A stretch of 64,000 nt of DNA from Allium sativum. Its lineage: Eukaryota; Streptophyta; Magnoliopsida; Asparagales; Amaryllidaceae. The stretch spans positions 618,835,303-618,899,302 of the forward strand of contig CM060910.1 in NCBI GenBank assembly GCA_030737875.1. The letters are read 5' to 3'. Position numbers and translations under genes: made by a program. Shown piece after piece: positions 11,222-22,839 of the stretch. The notes under the pieces were generated by a model. It made no database searches, was not told where the DNA came from, and saw nothing but the letters and a program-made list of their open reading frames with translations. Position 1 is the first letter of the stretch, and the number at the start of each line of letters is the position of its first letter.

Positions 11222-13113
11222 TCAAACATCAATTTGACCTTCTCCTACTCTAACTCTAGCACCCTTACCACTCCTCTTCCCTCTCCTTCTTCTTCCTTTC
11301 TCCACTATAAACTTGGTATCCCCCGACTTCCAATACCTTGCCTTCTCCTCCTCCACCACCACACAATCCGGCATTCTTTCCCTATACCTCAGCTCATCAT
11401 AACAAAATGAATACGTCATGTACCTTTCTCTAAACCTTTTCATCATCCCACGCTTTCTAGGTGTCATGATCGCAAAATCCGATGAAGATAGCTCATCATT
11501 GGATTCCTCGCATTGTGAAGGGGTCGGGTATGCTTGGATTGGATTTGTTTTGCATCCCTTTAGGATTAGGTTAGAAAATTCGGCGATGAAAGGGGCATAT
11601 TTGTAATTTGCCTTGTACCTCCCACCGGAAGTTGCCCATGTTGAGCCATCCCATATGGTCGCGTACAGTGACATCGGTTTCGATGGGTAGTCTCCACCCA
11701 TGGCTTCTGAACGAATAACTTCTCGAATTGGGATGTCATCAATGTAGAAGCTAAAGCAATAACATTAAAAAGGTTAAAATTTTCAAGCCAAAGAAGGCAT
11801 ATTGTTTGTGATTTAAAAATAAATATAGATAAGCCACTCTAACTTTCAGAAAAACATGACACAAAGACCTCGCTTTTTGTTTTTAAACGTGGAAATTTAT
11901 GCGTTTCTGATGAGCAAGCTGTCAGTGAGACTAAATAAGGCAAACTAATGCTTACATGATTGTATTGAGAGTCCATAGGATAGAATACTGGTGAGGCTCT
12001 TCAGTAGGATCGAAAGGAAGAAGATAGCGTTCTTCGCGGCCGCGACTAGTGCTTCCATTTCCATATACATTAGTTTGAATTCTCCATTCTTTTCCCTTTA
12101 TGTTTCCTAAGAATTCGAAATCCAATTCGTCGTGGGTTTTCTCAAACAAGTCCCCGTTGGATGTCTGCAATGATTGTTCGATGATACTATATTAGCAACA
12201 CACAAACATCTAGCTACTAATTTTTACATATGCATATATAATGCATTGACTTTAATAAACTAACTTTTAAGATTGCAATTTGTTGCACTACGTAACAATA
12301 ACATGTGACATTCCAAACCTAATCTCCCCTATGTTTTTATGTAGGTTGGAAGGTGTACAGCTCTTCTGATCATGACTTGTGCATGTTCGGTAAACAAATA
12401 CATTTGTTAAATTTTAGAATATCATTATTATTTTTAGAATAACTGAATAAACGATATAATGTATGTGAAAAGAAAGAAAAATCGCAATCATGTGCAGTGA
12501 AAGTCATCAGCATCATTGTGATTCAATTTTGGCACCTTTAACTGCTACATCATGGTTTGCCCAAATAAGCTAGATTATCATTGATGAGTCAGTAATGAAA
12601 GTAGGCAAAACGTATAGACCATCTATTTCTGACTATTAGGCTGTGACTTTGTATTATTTGTTGACAAACAAATCAGTTAGAAACATTCAACAAAATACCA
12701 TAATTCTTTGTTCATACTCACATAGAAAGCCACCACAACTCCAGCAGTATAATCCGATGGAAGTTTAATAGAAGCGCTAAAGAATCCATGATGGTACATA
12801 TCAGATGATATGAATCCTGACCCTAATTACACAGAAATAAGAAGGAAGAAAAAAAAAACATATTAAACACAATTTTATCATCCATTTACACATTAAAAAT
12901 AGACCACAAACTCTAAATTAATCGATAATTACCAGAGTAACGAGTGAGGAAGAGCTTGACACCTTTTCCGTTACTGGATTTAACAACGTTGTTGTCGCCA
13001 AAGAGAGGAGAGTAGCCTTCATCAAAAGAGAGAGTGGAGACATTAAAAGCTGTAGCTAGTGTTGCAATATTCAGAGATAGAAACAATAACTTCATGAACT
13101 GCGATGGAGCCAT
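11222..13113 (-). CDS. XTH: Xyloglucan endotransglucosylase/hydrolase, group IIIB-like, 4 exons
   Basis: This secreted GH16 enzyme cuts and religates xyloglucan in the cell wall. Exons read from GT/AG borders are 12933-13113, 12722-12822, 11956-12164 and 11222-11750. They total 1,020 nt (339 residues plus stop) and the frame is kept at all three junctions. The start at 13113 gives a signal peptide of about 22 residues (MAPSQFMKLLFLSLNIATLA); longer upstream frames add a non-signal extension. The catalytic motif HDELDFEFLGN covers residues 105-115, with Glu107 as nucleophile and Glu111 as acid/base. An N-glycosylation site, NGS, follows at about residue 130. The exon 4 product has IWDGSTWATSGGRYKANY and the XET C-terminal domain with RERYMTYSFCYDELRY. 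A long Arg/Lys-rich tail follows (last ~45 residues), typical of the XTH27/28/30 clade. Ile to Leu in the catalytic motif is conservative. The gene looks intact. Confidence 0.93.
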
Positions 13114-13167
13114 GTATGGTTTTGCGGTATATGATACTTTGAAGAAACGCATAAACGAAATGAAGGA

Positions 13168-13176
13168 ATATATAGT
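13168..13176 (-). promoter_or_regulatory. Putative TATA box of the XTH gene
   Basis: On the - strand CTATATATT lies about 55 bases before the start codon, which leaves a 5' leader of roughly 25 nt. The adjacent (TA)42 tract offers competing TATA-like sequence, so the true initiation site is uncertain. Confidence 0.45.
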
Positions 13177-13195
13177 CATATGTAGCATTGTTGTC

Positions 13196-13198
<3 letters not shown>

Positions 13199-13282
<84 letters not shown>
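13199..13282. repeat. (TA)42 microsatellite in the XTH promoter
   Basis: 84 bp of uninterrupted TA repeats beginning 86 bp upstream of the XTH start codon. The long Tyr/Ile frames on both strands are artefacts of this repeat. Confidence 0.98.
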
Positions 13283-13285
<3 letters not shown>

Positions 13286-13541
13286 GTAGGGACCAATATA
13301 TTATATATAGACCATAAGCATATTCAACCCAAACCAATGAGAAAAGAAAATCATAAATGACATTGGTTAGTGGATTCAAAACCTTCGGCATCAAATCCTT
13401 TAGAAATAAATAACCAAAACTATATATGTATAATCATATTAAACTATTTCATCTCAGATTTGTACGTTATTTCCCCAACAAAAATAAGTATGCTTAAGTT
13501 GAATGATTATGGTAGCTCATTTTGTAACGTTATTCGAGTTT

Positions 13542-13581
<40 letters not shown>

Positions 13582-16080
13582 ACATTGTTTTTTTAGTTAG
13601 TAGTGGCAATAACATGCAATTTTTATGCACACTGGATTATTAAATATCAATCAAGTACAAACTTCATTGCTTCGAATCATAAGTCTATTTGGTTTATTGT
13701 AAAGATAAATTTTATTTTCCATCGTCTCATATTATTTAGTGGATAGTATCATTTCTTAGGAAGATGATGCGAATTAAATAAATGTTGAGATAATTCAGAA
13801 TATTCCTCTGTCTATGTTACCATGCACCAAACATGTATTTTAGATGGCGCAGCAATAGTAGCAGTTGGCTTAGGTATACCTTATGATATTGTTTATTATT
13901 ATCACAGCAGTGCAGAGAAAGTGTAGTTAATCAACCCTCCTTTGTGTTAGGGAGCTTATCTTCTTGTCTCAATTCAATCTCTCTCCTTTTCAGATACGGG
14001 TATTGATATTTTCAATGAAAATTAACAACACAAGGATTTAATATCTTCTTCCGTAGGAACCACTTATACTATTACTATCATTTAAGTACCACATAGAACC
14101 AGTTAACAATCATATATTCATCAAATGCGGTCCACAATAGTACAAAACAAACCCGATAGCGTGCGTTAAAATCATAAAGACAAACACGTCATTTTCAAGA
14201 ATATTAATAGATAAGGCTTTGTCTACATGGGTGGTTTTATTAGTATGCTTTAATTAGTGCCATGTTAAATCAAATAAATTAGTTATTGTACTTGGGATGG
14301 ACTAGGTCTAATCTTGATCAAGACACCTTTCAATTCTCAGTGATATATACATCTTACCTTCCTTTACATTAAATACAAGAAACAACTCGTCAAACAGACG
14401 TAACAATATGATGAAGGCCGAAAGCCACCTATTAATAAAAGTTTATTAAAGATGAACCATCAAACTGAGTTGATCAATCAAAATTCTACATTTAGTCACC
14501 TGCTTGGATTTTCAATCGATTTCGTTTTGGATCAAAGAAACTAGTTGTTAATCAGATCAGTGAATGTAATATAAGAAGAATGTATATGCTAAAATGCACT
14601 AGTCATGCGAAAATAAACCATAAACCCGAAAATTCGGTACTGATGTATAAACTTATAGTCGATTGTTATATGAATTCAAGTTTTCAAGGTAAGCACACAT
14701 GAAATGGCGTAAAATTAACAAACAAACATACCTATTGTAGCTGAAGATACTCAAAAACAATTTTACAGAGAGAAACAGAGCAAGAGAATTAGCAAAACTG
14801 TTAACTATATGTCAGTTTGATGTATATGGCAGGAAAGTAACAACGGATTTTTCAGGTCATCCAAAACAATACAAAAGTCGTACAAAGTTTAATTCATTTA
14901 TCCATCCATCCATTGAATAGCAGAAATTCTTGATGTTCAAATCCAAGGAACTATGGGCAATCAATTTTCAATTGCAAGATATTGTGAGCAAATGAGAAAT
15001 TTCAGGAAACCATACCGGCATACATACTACAGTCTACAGCTTCAACTTCTCAGATCAAAACCCCATAGCTGAAGATCTGATTCAAGAATCGTCTGGAGCT
15101 GCTAATTGCACTGGAATGCTACTGTTGCAAGGAAACATGCATGTATGAAGGACTATAAGCGGGTTTAGGGAAATTTTGGCCCATCAATGCCTGTTCTGAT
15201 GGGTCATTGGAATGGATGGAACTATGACTCGATCTTTTAAACATAACTGATATTTAGCATATTATAATGCTCCATTCAATAAGTTATATGATTTTTGTAT
15301 TATTAAGTTGCATTACTGGGGATTGTAGTATGCATAAACTTTTTTGTGAAAATTAGGGATCATTATAATTTATCAATAAAAATTTAATCATTATAATTTA
15401 TCATCCATCCACTTAAATATGTGTTGTAATTAGAACTTAACTTGCAATATTAAAACCATGACATCTTTCAGTAGATTTATTGGATTTTAATTTCATTTTC
15501 ACCATTAAATCACAAATTTTATTATCTTTGTATTAAATTCATGTATCATATGGTCTAACGATTACTTTTGTAGGGGAGAATATTTTGAACATGTTAGGCA
15601 AATAAATTTTTTCCTTCTGGGGTTGCTAGGTTATTATTGTTGTTTGAGTAGGATGCATGCTGTTGGTTGAGCGAGGATGTGAGGTTGACAAGTTGTTAGT
15701 TATAGATTTAGTGAACTACGCGTGCTTAGTAGAAATTTAGGTTAGTGGAGCCAAAATGAGATGTTCAGCTACAACGTTGCTGTGTGACGATAGGTTGGAA
15801 TTATAGCTTGCGTATCATTGAATAAGCAAGGTGTACAGGTAAAGGTAGCGTAACAGCTACAAGCGAACTGTTAAGCACAAAGCATGGTTGAATCATCAAA
15901 GCTCAAGCTTGAAATAATAGGTAAACAAAATTGTAGCGGAGGTTTCCAATTCGAGGCCACCCATACAAAAACCCCAACGTTACGGAAGCCAAGCTAGATC
16001 GTGATAGAAATACAAAAACAACCTATTGACACATTTTTTAGTCAAAGTTGTCACATGTCAAGTATTTCGTGAGCAACGCG
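13283..16080. other. Intergenic DNA
   Basis: No open frame longer than 60 codons and no recognisable protein. A T homopolymer of about 33 bp lies at 13545-13577. The 14,900-15,240 segment is somewhat less AT-rich and could be an old transcript or repeat remnant, but nothing identifies it. Confidence 0.55.
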
Positions 16081-17220
16081 CTCAAACGTCAGAAAACACA
16101 AAACAATTCGGTCGAAGTCACGTCTCAAACATAAGAAAGTCCGAGTCTCCTATCAGATGACCTCTTTTGGGCCTGAGAACGTATGCCTCAAGGCTTTGCA
16201 CTGTAACTCTTAGGCAAACTGTTAGCCGAGCCGAAGACGAGCCGTCAGCGGGACGTAGCGCCGGTGGAGGTCCGGAGCCTCATAGTCTCTGTGGCGATCG
16301 ACGTAGCCAGTTAGGGCGAAAAGTGAGCACCACTCGATTCATTCGATTTCCTCGGAACCAGAAGCTCGGATCCCTTTAGTTCGGACCATCGAAAACTCAA
16401 ATCCCCTCGCTTCACCTTCAAGAACCACGACACCCTAAAAACAAGATTTCAGACCCTTCACCTTCATTTTCGTATCCCAAAGATGGATACGAAATTTTGT
16501 ATCCCTCCAGGGGATACGAAATTTCATATCCCCTGAAGGGGTACGAAATTCGTATCCCTCAGGGGATACGAATTTCATATCGCCTGAGGGGCACGGATTT
16601 CGTATCCCCCGTCGAGGGGTACGAAATTCAGGCTTTTGGCACTTTTGGGATCCGAAATTCTGGCTTGTGGTTCTCATTTCCTACCTACTCCCACCTAACC
16701 TTCCTCCTATAAATACCCCAGCTTTGGCCTTCATTTGGAAGCTTCTCTCTTGAAATTCTTGGACTTCTAGAGCTCGAAAACACTCATTAATAGCTGTCAT
16801 CTCTTTCTTCTTGGTTATTGGACACGACATAGACAATTAAAATGTGGCAAACACGTTTTCCATCAGCACTTGGACATTCACAAAGATAATTATGCTACAT
16901 TTGGGCTTTTTTGGACTTTTTGGACATGAAGAATAAATTTGGACAATGTTGACCAAGTCAACTCATCTAAAGGAGGAACAGGAAGGACCTTTTAGTCAAA
17001 GTTTAGAATTAATAAGGGTACTGTTATTCTATTGTAATACGCTGTACTCAAATATTGTCTACACTTGTACAACATTGTAATCGGGTATCATATGATGAAT
17101 GATCATTATAAAGTGGACGTATACGTTAGTGCCGAACCACTATAAAAGCTGTGTCTCCCCGCATTTACTTTACTTTTCTTATTTGGATATCCGTGTTGTT
17201 CATGCCACATAAACTTTGGG
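16081..17220 (+). repeat. LTR-like remnant(s) with TATA boxes
   Basis: The sequence has the look of retroelement regulatory DNA without coding capacity. 16130-16380 is relatively GC-rich. It is followed by a palindrome cluster (16495-16640) and a core promoter-like CCTATAAATACCCC near 16710. From about 16840 a second unit reads like the 3' part of a Copia LTR, with AAGTGGACGTA near 17112, then GAACCACTATAAAAGC and CCGCATTTACTTTACTTTTC. Ends and duplications are not visible, so the class is inferred from style only. Confidence 0.45.
16495..16640. repeat. Cluster of GGGGATACGAAAT palindromes
   Basis: At least six copies of GGATACGAAATT or its complement, AATTTCGTATCC, alternate in direct and inverted orientation over about 145 bp, separated by CCCTGAAGGGG-type spacers. 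Neighbouring copies can pair to form a series of hairpins. Two short overlapping frames result from the repeat. Confidence 0.85.
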
Positions 17221-17455
17221 TGTTGGCGTGCGATGATTTTCCACGACAACGCAACCAAACAATATTTCAAACCTAAACGCGATCAATTCAAACACCAATC
17301 ACAAACACAAGACAAACAATATAGAGAGCAATAACGATAAAATAAATCAGACATCGATTTATTGTGGTTCCACCAACGTCGTATTAGTATACGTCCACTT
17401 GAGAGAGATTATTAATACATATAAGAAGAGTACAAGAGTTTGATTACATTGATCA
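17221..17455 (-). mobile_element. Copia-type LTR fragment, reversed
   Basis: Read on the - strand, this 235-bp block runs from TGATCAATG to CACGCCAACA, i.e. TG...CA ends. It includes AAGTGGACGTATACTAA and a GAACCACAATAAATCG box like those of Copia LTRs. The same AGTGGACGTATAC box occurs in the opposite orientation at about 17113. No target duplication is visible. It truncates the LINE frame that comes in from the right. Confidence 0.5.
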
Positions 17456-20350
17456 CTTTTCATAAAGAAAAATTTGTTTTTATGGAGAAAAGAATTGAAG
17501 AAGATTTTCCAAAATGCAACTAAATAGCAAAAGCCTGAATCGCTTTTCCAAAAGAGATGCGATATAGTTTCCACTAATCTGATCCTGTAGCAATGCCATC
17601 GGGACGCCAGTAGGATACAAATTCTCACAAAGTTACCATCCAAAGGCAAAGCATCGTGGAGGACTTTTCGCATAAGGATAGAGATTTTAGGAACAATATC
17701 TTTGTCCCAAATAAAAAGAAAGTCCGGAAACCTAGGCTTAAGAGCCCTAACGGAATTCCATGTCGCCCTAAGAGAAAACGGTTTGTCATTCCAGACAAAA
17801 CCATGGCCATGGTGATCTAAAGTGAACTTAACCAATTGCATACGCTTCCACGTCTCACCAACATAAGAAGAGGTCCCAAAAAAAATTAGAAGGCCGGAGC
17901 CTCTTGTAATTGGTGTGAAGGAAAGAATCCCAAAGGGAGTCATTGAAATGGAATCAGTCCTAAAGTTTGCATGCGTACGTCATGCAAACGTCCTAAGTCT
18001 TGCACAGGCCAAGGCCACCTCTATTCCTTGGGAGGCAAATAGTTTCCCATTATACCCCATGACACCTAGTGATGTTTATGAATATCATCCCGGCTACCTC
18101 AGAAAACAGCCGCGGCAAGAGGGTTGCAGGAACGAAAGAAAGACCTGCTCGGAGTCACCGCGACAAAGACATGGGAACCAGTAGAGTCAAGGACATATTT
18201 GATAAGAACGAGCTTGCCATCTTAAGATAAAAGCACAAAGTTCCATCTAGAATCTTTCCCCTAGTTTATTGGTGCGGGGATCAAAAAGGGACTTTAGCAT
18301 ACGCCCATGATAGGGATGAATACCAAGATAAGTCAGAGAAACAAAAGAAACCCTAAAACCAATGAAGGATGAGATCCAGCTAACCTTATGGACAGGAGTA
18401 GATCGAGCAACAACGAAGTAGCTCTTTGAGACATTAATCATCTGCCTCGAACCCAGTCCGTAAAGTTGGAGAAAAGATAATAGTCGACAACGGATTGGCG
18501 AAGGCCATCAGTGAAAATAATAACGTCATCGGTGAAAGAAAGGGAAGAAATGACAGGACACACTCTAGGAATACTTAAGCGCTGGATTTTCCCAGCGATC
18601 GTGAAAGAGTGGATATCACGAACCAGCGCCTCAACATCAATGATAACCAATATAGGAGATAAGGGATCCACTTGCCTTAAATCTTTACCTGAAAGGAAAA
18701 AAACCTTTTGGTATCTCATTAATGAGAACAGAGAACCAACAATTGGAAATGAGGTGCCAGATAAGGTCGATAACAAACTCAGGGAAACCAAAATCTGAAG
18801 AGTACAAATGATAAAGAACCACGACATGCGATCATTCAAGCTTAACGACCACGTTAGAACCACGCGCCTTCCTTTCGATTTGGGAAATCAATTCCTGAGA
18901 TAGGAGGACATTATTAGATATAAGTCGTCCTCTGGCCAAGCCGGCTTGGAAAGAACAAATGATATGGTCTAGCAGAGGGGCAATCCTGATAGCCGGAATT
19001 TTAGTGATAACTTTATTGGAGAAATTGCAGAGATTAATAAGGCAAAAATAAGAATTCAAAAGAGGAAGTTCAATTTTGGGAATTAGTACAATATTCGTAG
19101 AGGTCCAACTTCTAGGGAGCACTACCCCGGAGAAAGAGTATTGGATCGCAAGGGAGAAGTCATAGTGAATGATCTCTCATGTGAAGCGGTAGAAATTCCC
19201 ATTAAGCCCATCAGGACCGCTAGCATTATCCTTGCTATGAGGGAAAATAGCTGATTGAATCTCCTTATATGAGTGAAGGGAAGACATGTCAAGCGCCTCT
19301 GAAGACAGAACAAGAACTGGGATATACAGAAATACTACATAATTTGGGTTGTTAATGGACGGGCATTCTAAAAGCGATCAGAAGTAGTCAAGCAAGATCT
19401 CTTCCACTTCCACAGGCGAACCGACTAAGGAGGAGCTAGAGCAACGAATCTGGAGTATGGAGAGGATTTTGTTCTTCATCTTAATAGAAGAGTGAAAGAA
19501 CTTCAAGTTGGTATCACCATCGATGATCACTGATCTAGGATTTCTGATGGAGAAAGCCCATCTCGGTGCTCAGCTCCCTGTTAAAAGGGAGCTACGCAAG
19601 GTTCCAGAGCTCTTTATTCGATGTGGCCGAATCTACGTCACAAGAGGTTTCCACAGGAACAAGATCTTCTTTCGCCAACCTGACTCGGTCGAAGATGTTC
19701 TCGAAAACATTAGAGTTCCACAATTTAAGGTAGAATTTGATGTGTTTAAGCTTGAGGGAAATGGACGTAATAGGGTTACCTGAGACCATAACATCCCAAG
19801 ACTCCTTAATCACTAGAAGAAGGATGTGATGTGAAGTCCACATAGATTGAAAACGGATAAAGGAAGGCCCCGTGGATGCAAGGGGGCACAATTCTGAATC
19901 ATAGATGCATGACACGAGTTGGTGCAATGAAGATGCTCGATAGAGAAGGTGAATGAGAGCGCAAGACAAAGATTGTTTCCAAAGACCCTGTGTCCAACAG
20001 GGTGTGATCCGACTAGGACCTTCTTGTTATTTTACACCATGTAAAAATTGATCCAATGGAAGAAACCTCAAAGAGGACTGAATGAAGAATGTAAGCATTG
20101 AAATTCTCGACAGTCAATCGATTAATCGAAGAGCCACTAGCTTTCTCCATTGGGCAAGTAACGACATTAAAGTCACCCCCTAGAGAGAGGCACCAAAACG
20201 ATGACGCGTTAAGGTAAGGATATCCTTCTACAGACGAAGGCGATCAAAGCGGTCACACTTCGCGTGAACCATAGAAATGAGGAATGGAGAAGACACAGAG
20301 TGAAGAGAGCCGGATATAGATAATAGATGAGGCGAATCAAGGACAACTTG
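17456..20350 (-). pseudogene. L1-type LINE remnant, piece 1: endonuclease end, RT, zf-RVT
   Basis: Read on the - strand from high to low coordinates. EEP endonuclease residues GGDFNVV lie near 20180 and the SDH catalytic box near 20015. A linker with KLKHIKFYLKLWN is at about 19720. Reverse transcriptase follows: WTSTNIVLIPKIE near 19105, FQAGLARGRLISNN near 18940, then LRQVDPLSP (usual Gly replaced by Val) near 18675 and the FTDD catalytic box near 18530. A zf-RVT zinc-binding domain is at 17540-17800 (FSLRATWNSVRALKP, then VPKISILMRKVLHDALPLDG). The frame changes several times and is interrupted by stops. The 5' part is separated by the giant-LTR element at 20351. The 3' end is cut by an LTR fragment. 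Confidence 0.88.
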
Positions 20351-21930
20351 TGTAACAACCCGGAAAATCAGAACCAATTTAAAAAAAAATGTTAGAAGAT
20401 GCGTCAGAATTTAAAAATTCCATTGTTAACTTAAACTATTGAATATAAATAAAAAAGAAAGAACAAAAGTTTTTTTAGTATAATTATGATGTTATTAATG
20501 AGATCTATTAATATATGTTGATAAGTTGATTTAAAATAATATGTAGATTCTAAATGTAATAAATTATGACAAAATGTCATTATGTTATAATAGGTATTGT
20601 TAGAAAAAATGTCGTTATGTTAGGCATTGTTTGAGAAAAATGTCAATTTGTAAATTTGTCATTGTTAGATAAAAAAAAGACATTTTTAATACTTTCCTTG
20701 TCTATCCAAAGTGTAACGACCATTAATTAATAAATTTTAAAATGTTAATGGCTGCATTCATTTTCAATACCTTCCCCTCTTCATTGTTTCCTTAATGCAA
20801 CATTCGTTTATTTCCTTCCCTACATTCTATTTACATGCGTCTTATTTTGTATTCTCATTCCTTAAATCTGCATCCCATTAAATCTCCATTCTCCATTATG
20901 TTAAATATATATATTCCCTTATTTTATTTATATTATGTTGATCCCTTTAAATCTCCTTTCTCCATTTTGTTAAATATATGTATTCCCTTATTTTATTTAT
21001 ATTATGTTGTTTATATTCAGAAGCAAACAAAAAATAAAATAATACCGTAAAACTTTTAATGTTATCTATGTAACAACACATGATATTTAATACTATATGT
21101 TTAGAAATTTGAAAGGTTACAAACTTTCTAATAATTAGCATTAAATAATTAATCTAGCATTTATTTCTTTTCGTTTATTCTCTCTCTCATTGTCATTTAC
21201 TTTTGAAATTTGAATGAAAAATAAATATTGTCCCATCATGCCTAGTCAGCTGATTTAATTTCTTTGTAACCTACTATATATGAAGGGACACATTAGGGAA
21301 ATGAAACAAATGCTAGTTCATTTATTATCTTTGACATATACATGAGTCATATAAAATAGATATAGAAAAATCATTAGATCGTTAAAATATGATTTATTTA
21401 TTTAACGTAAATATGCTATATAAAAAAATAGTCATGCTAAGAAAAAATTATTAGTTCGTTAAAAATATGATTTTTAACGTATGTAGACCGTATAGAAAAT
21501 ATATACGCGTTGTATAAACTATATAAGCGTTGTGTGAAAATATATATAGATATTATATGAAAATATGTATAGGCGTTGTATGAAAATATACATATACGAT
21601 ATATGAACGTACATATATGCGATATATAAAATGGTCATGAAATGAAGTATTCATTAGTTAGTTAAAAATATATTTTATTAGACAAAGGCATCGCAATTAT
21701 CATATTAGTTAAATATGAAATCATAAAAAAAAGGGAAAGTCGCCTCCTTCGTAAAATAAATAAAATTTGAAATCATATTCAATGGAAATTAAAGACGTGG
21801 CATTCATTGCGGAAAAAAAAACATAATGACAATGATAACAATAATTGCCGCATGCGTTTCATTCATATCCTTCAATTCTTTTATGTTCTCTCTCTTCCTT
21901 TCATATACATATATGCCATATTTTATACCT

Positions 21931-21941
21931 TTTATAAATAC
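21931..21941 (+). promoter_or_regulatory. Putative core promoter of the giant LTR
   Basis: TTTATAAATAC lies upstream of a C/T-rich leader with the AAACCCTAA motif common near plant transcription starts. The right LTR has the weaker TTTAATAAATAC at the matching place (about 29336). Function is inferred. Confidence 0.4.
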
Positions 21942-22839
21942 AAGAAAGAAAAAATAAGATAAACAATTATTAAATTTTATTTAATATATATATATATAGA
22001 CCTTTATCTCAAATAGAAACCCTAATTCTATTTGAACAGCCGCCGCCATTCTTCCATGAACGCTCAGAATTGTCCTGTTCTTCTTCCCCTTCTATCTCCT
22101 CAATCCCTCAATGATTTCGAGAATTCCAAATACCAAATTGAAGAGCTAAGTGTGTTCGTTAATATGAACGGTAGAGATCGTTTCTAACTGCTTGGATTGG
22201 GAGAATTTCTCCCTTGTATTCGCTGCGTTCGCAGCAATTTTTGGAGAGGAAGGAGGCTGCGAGTTGGACTAGGCGGTAGTGAGGGCTTCAGGGTGATGGG
22301 TCCAGATCGGGTACCAGGAGGTTCTGGTGATGTGCGATTTGGAGAGATGGACGGAGCTTTTGGGTTCGATGGTGTACAGAAGGAAAACGATGAAGATGAA
22401 GTAAATTGAGGGTTAAGTAATTTTAATTAAATTAATTATTCGTTTAATTAGTTATTAAATTATTCAATGTAAATAATGCCGTAACTCCTTCATACGAGGT
22501 CCAAATCCGACGATTTCAGATCCGTTGGAATCGTGGTGAAAATATCTTCGCGATGGAACTGACTAGAGCTTAAACGGAGCATGTTGGAAATTCAGACAAA
22601 TTCAAATACAAACTGTTCAGAAATTCAGAAATGAAAACTGGAGGAGTAAAATCAAAGTGAGATTTCTTTTTAAATAATTAAAAATTAATTAATTATTATC
22701 GCATTGAGAAATTCTTACATATACGCTGTTAAATTCAGTTGGGTATTGTACGTGATTTGATTTGAATTGGTTGATGCTGTTTATGATGATCTGTTTGATT
22801 TAATTGAATATAATGGAATTGTTGAATATTGTTGAACAA

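Noticed and set aside
13034..13394. Long Tyr-Ile frames on both strands
   Set aside because: Translations of the (TA)42 microsatellite.
22197..22409. Possible 70-codon gene in the giant LTR, also at 29591-29773
   Set aside because: The second copy stops early and carries substitutions without a coding pattern. No domain is recognised, and it lies in the presumed transcribed leader.
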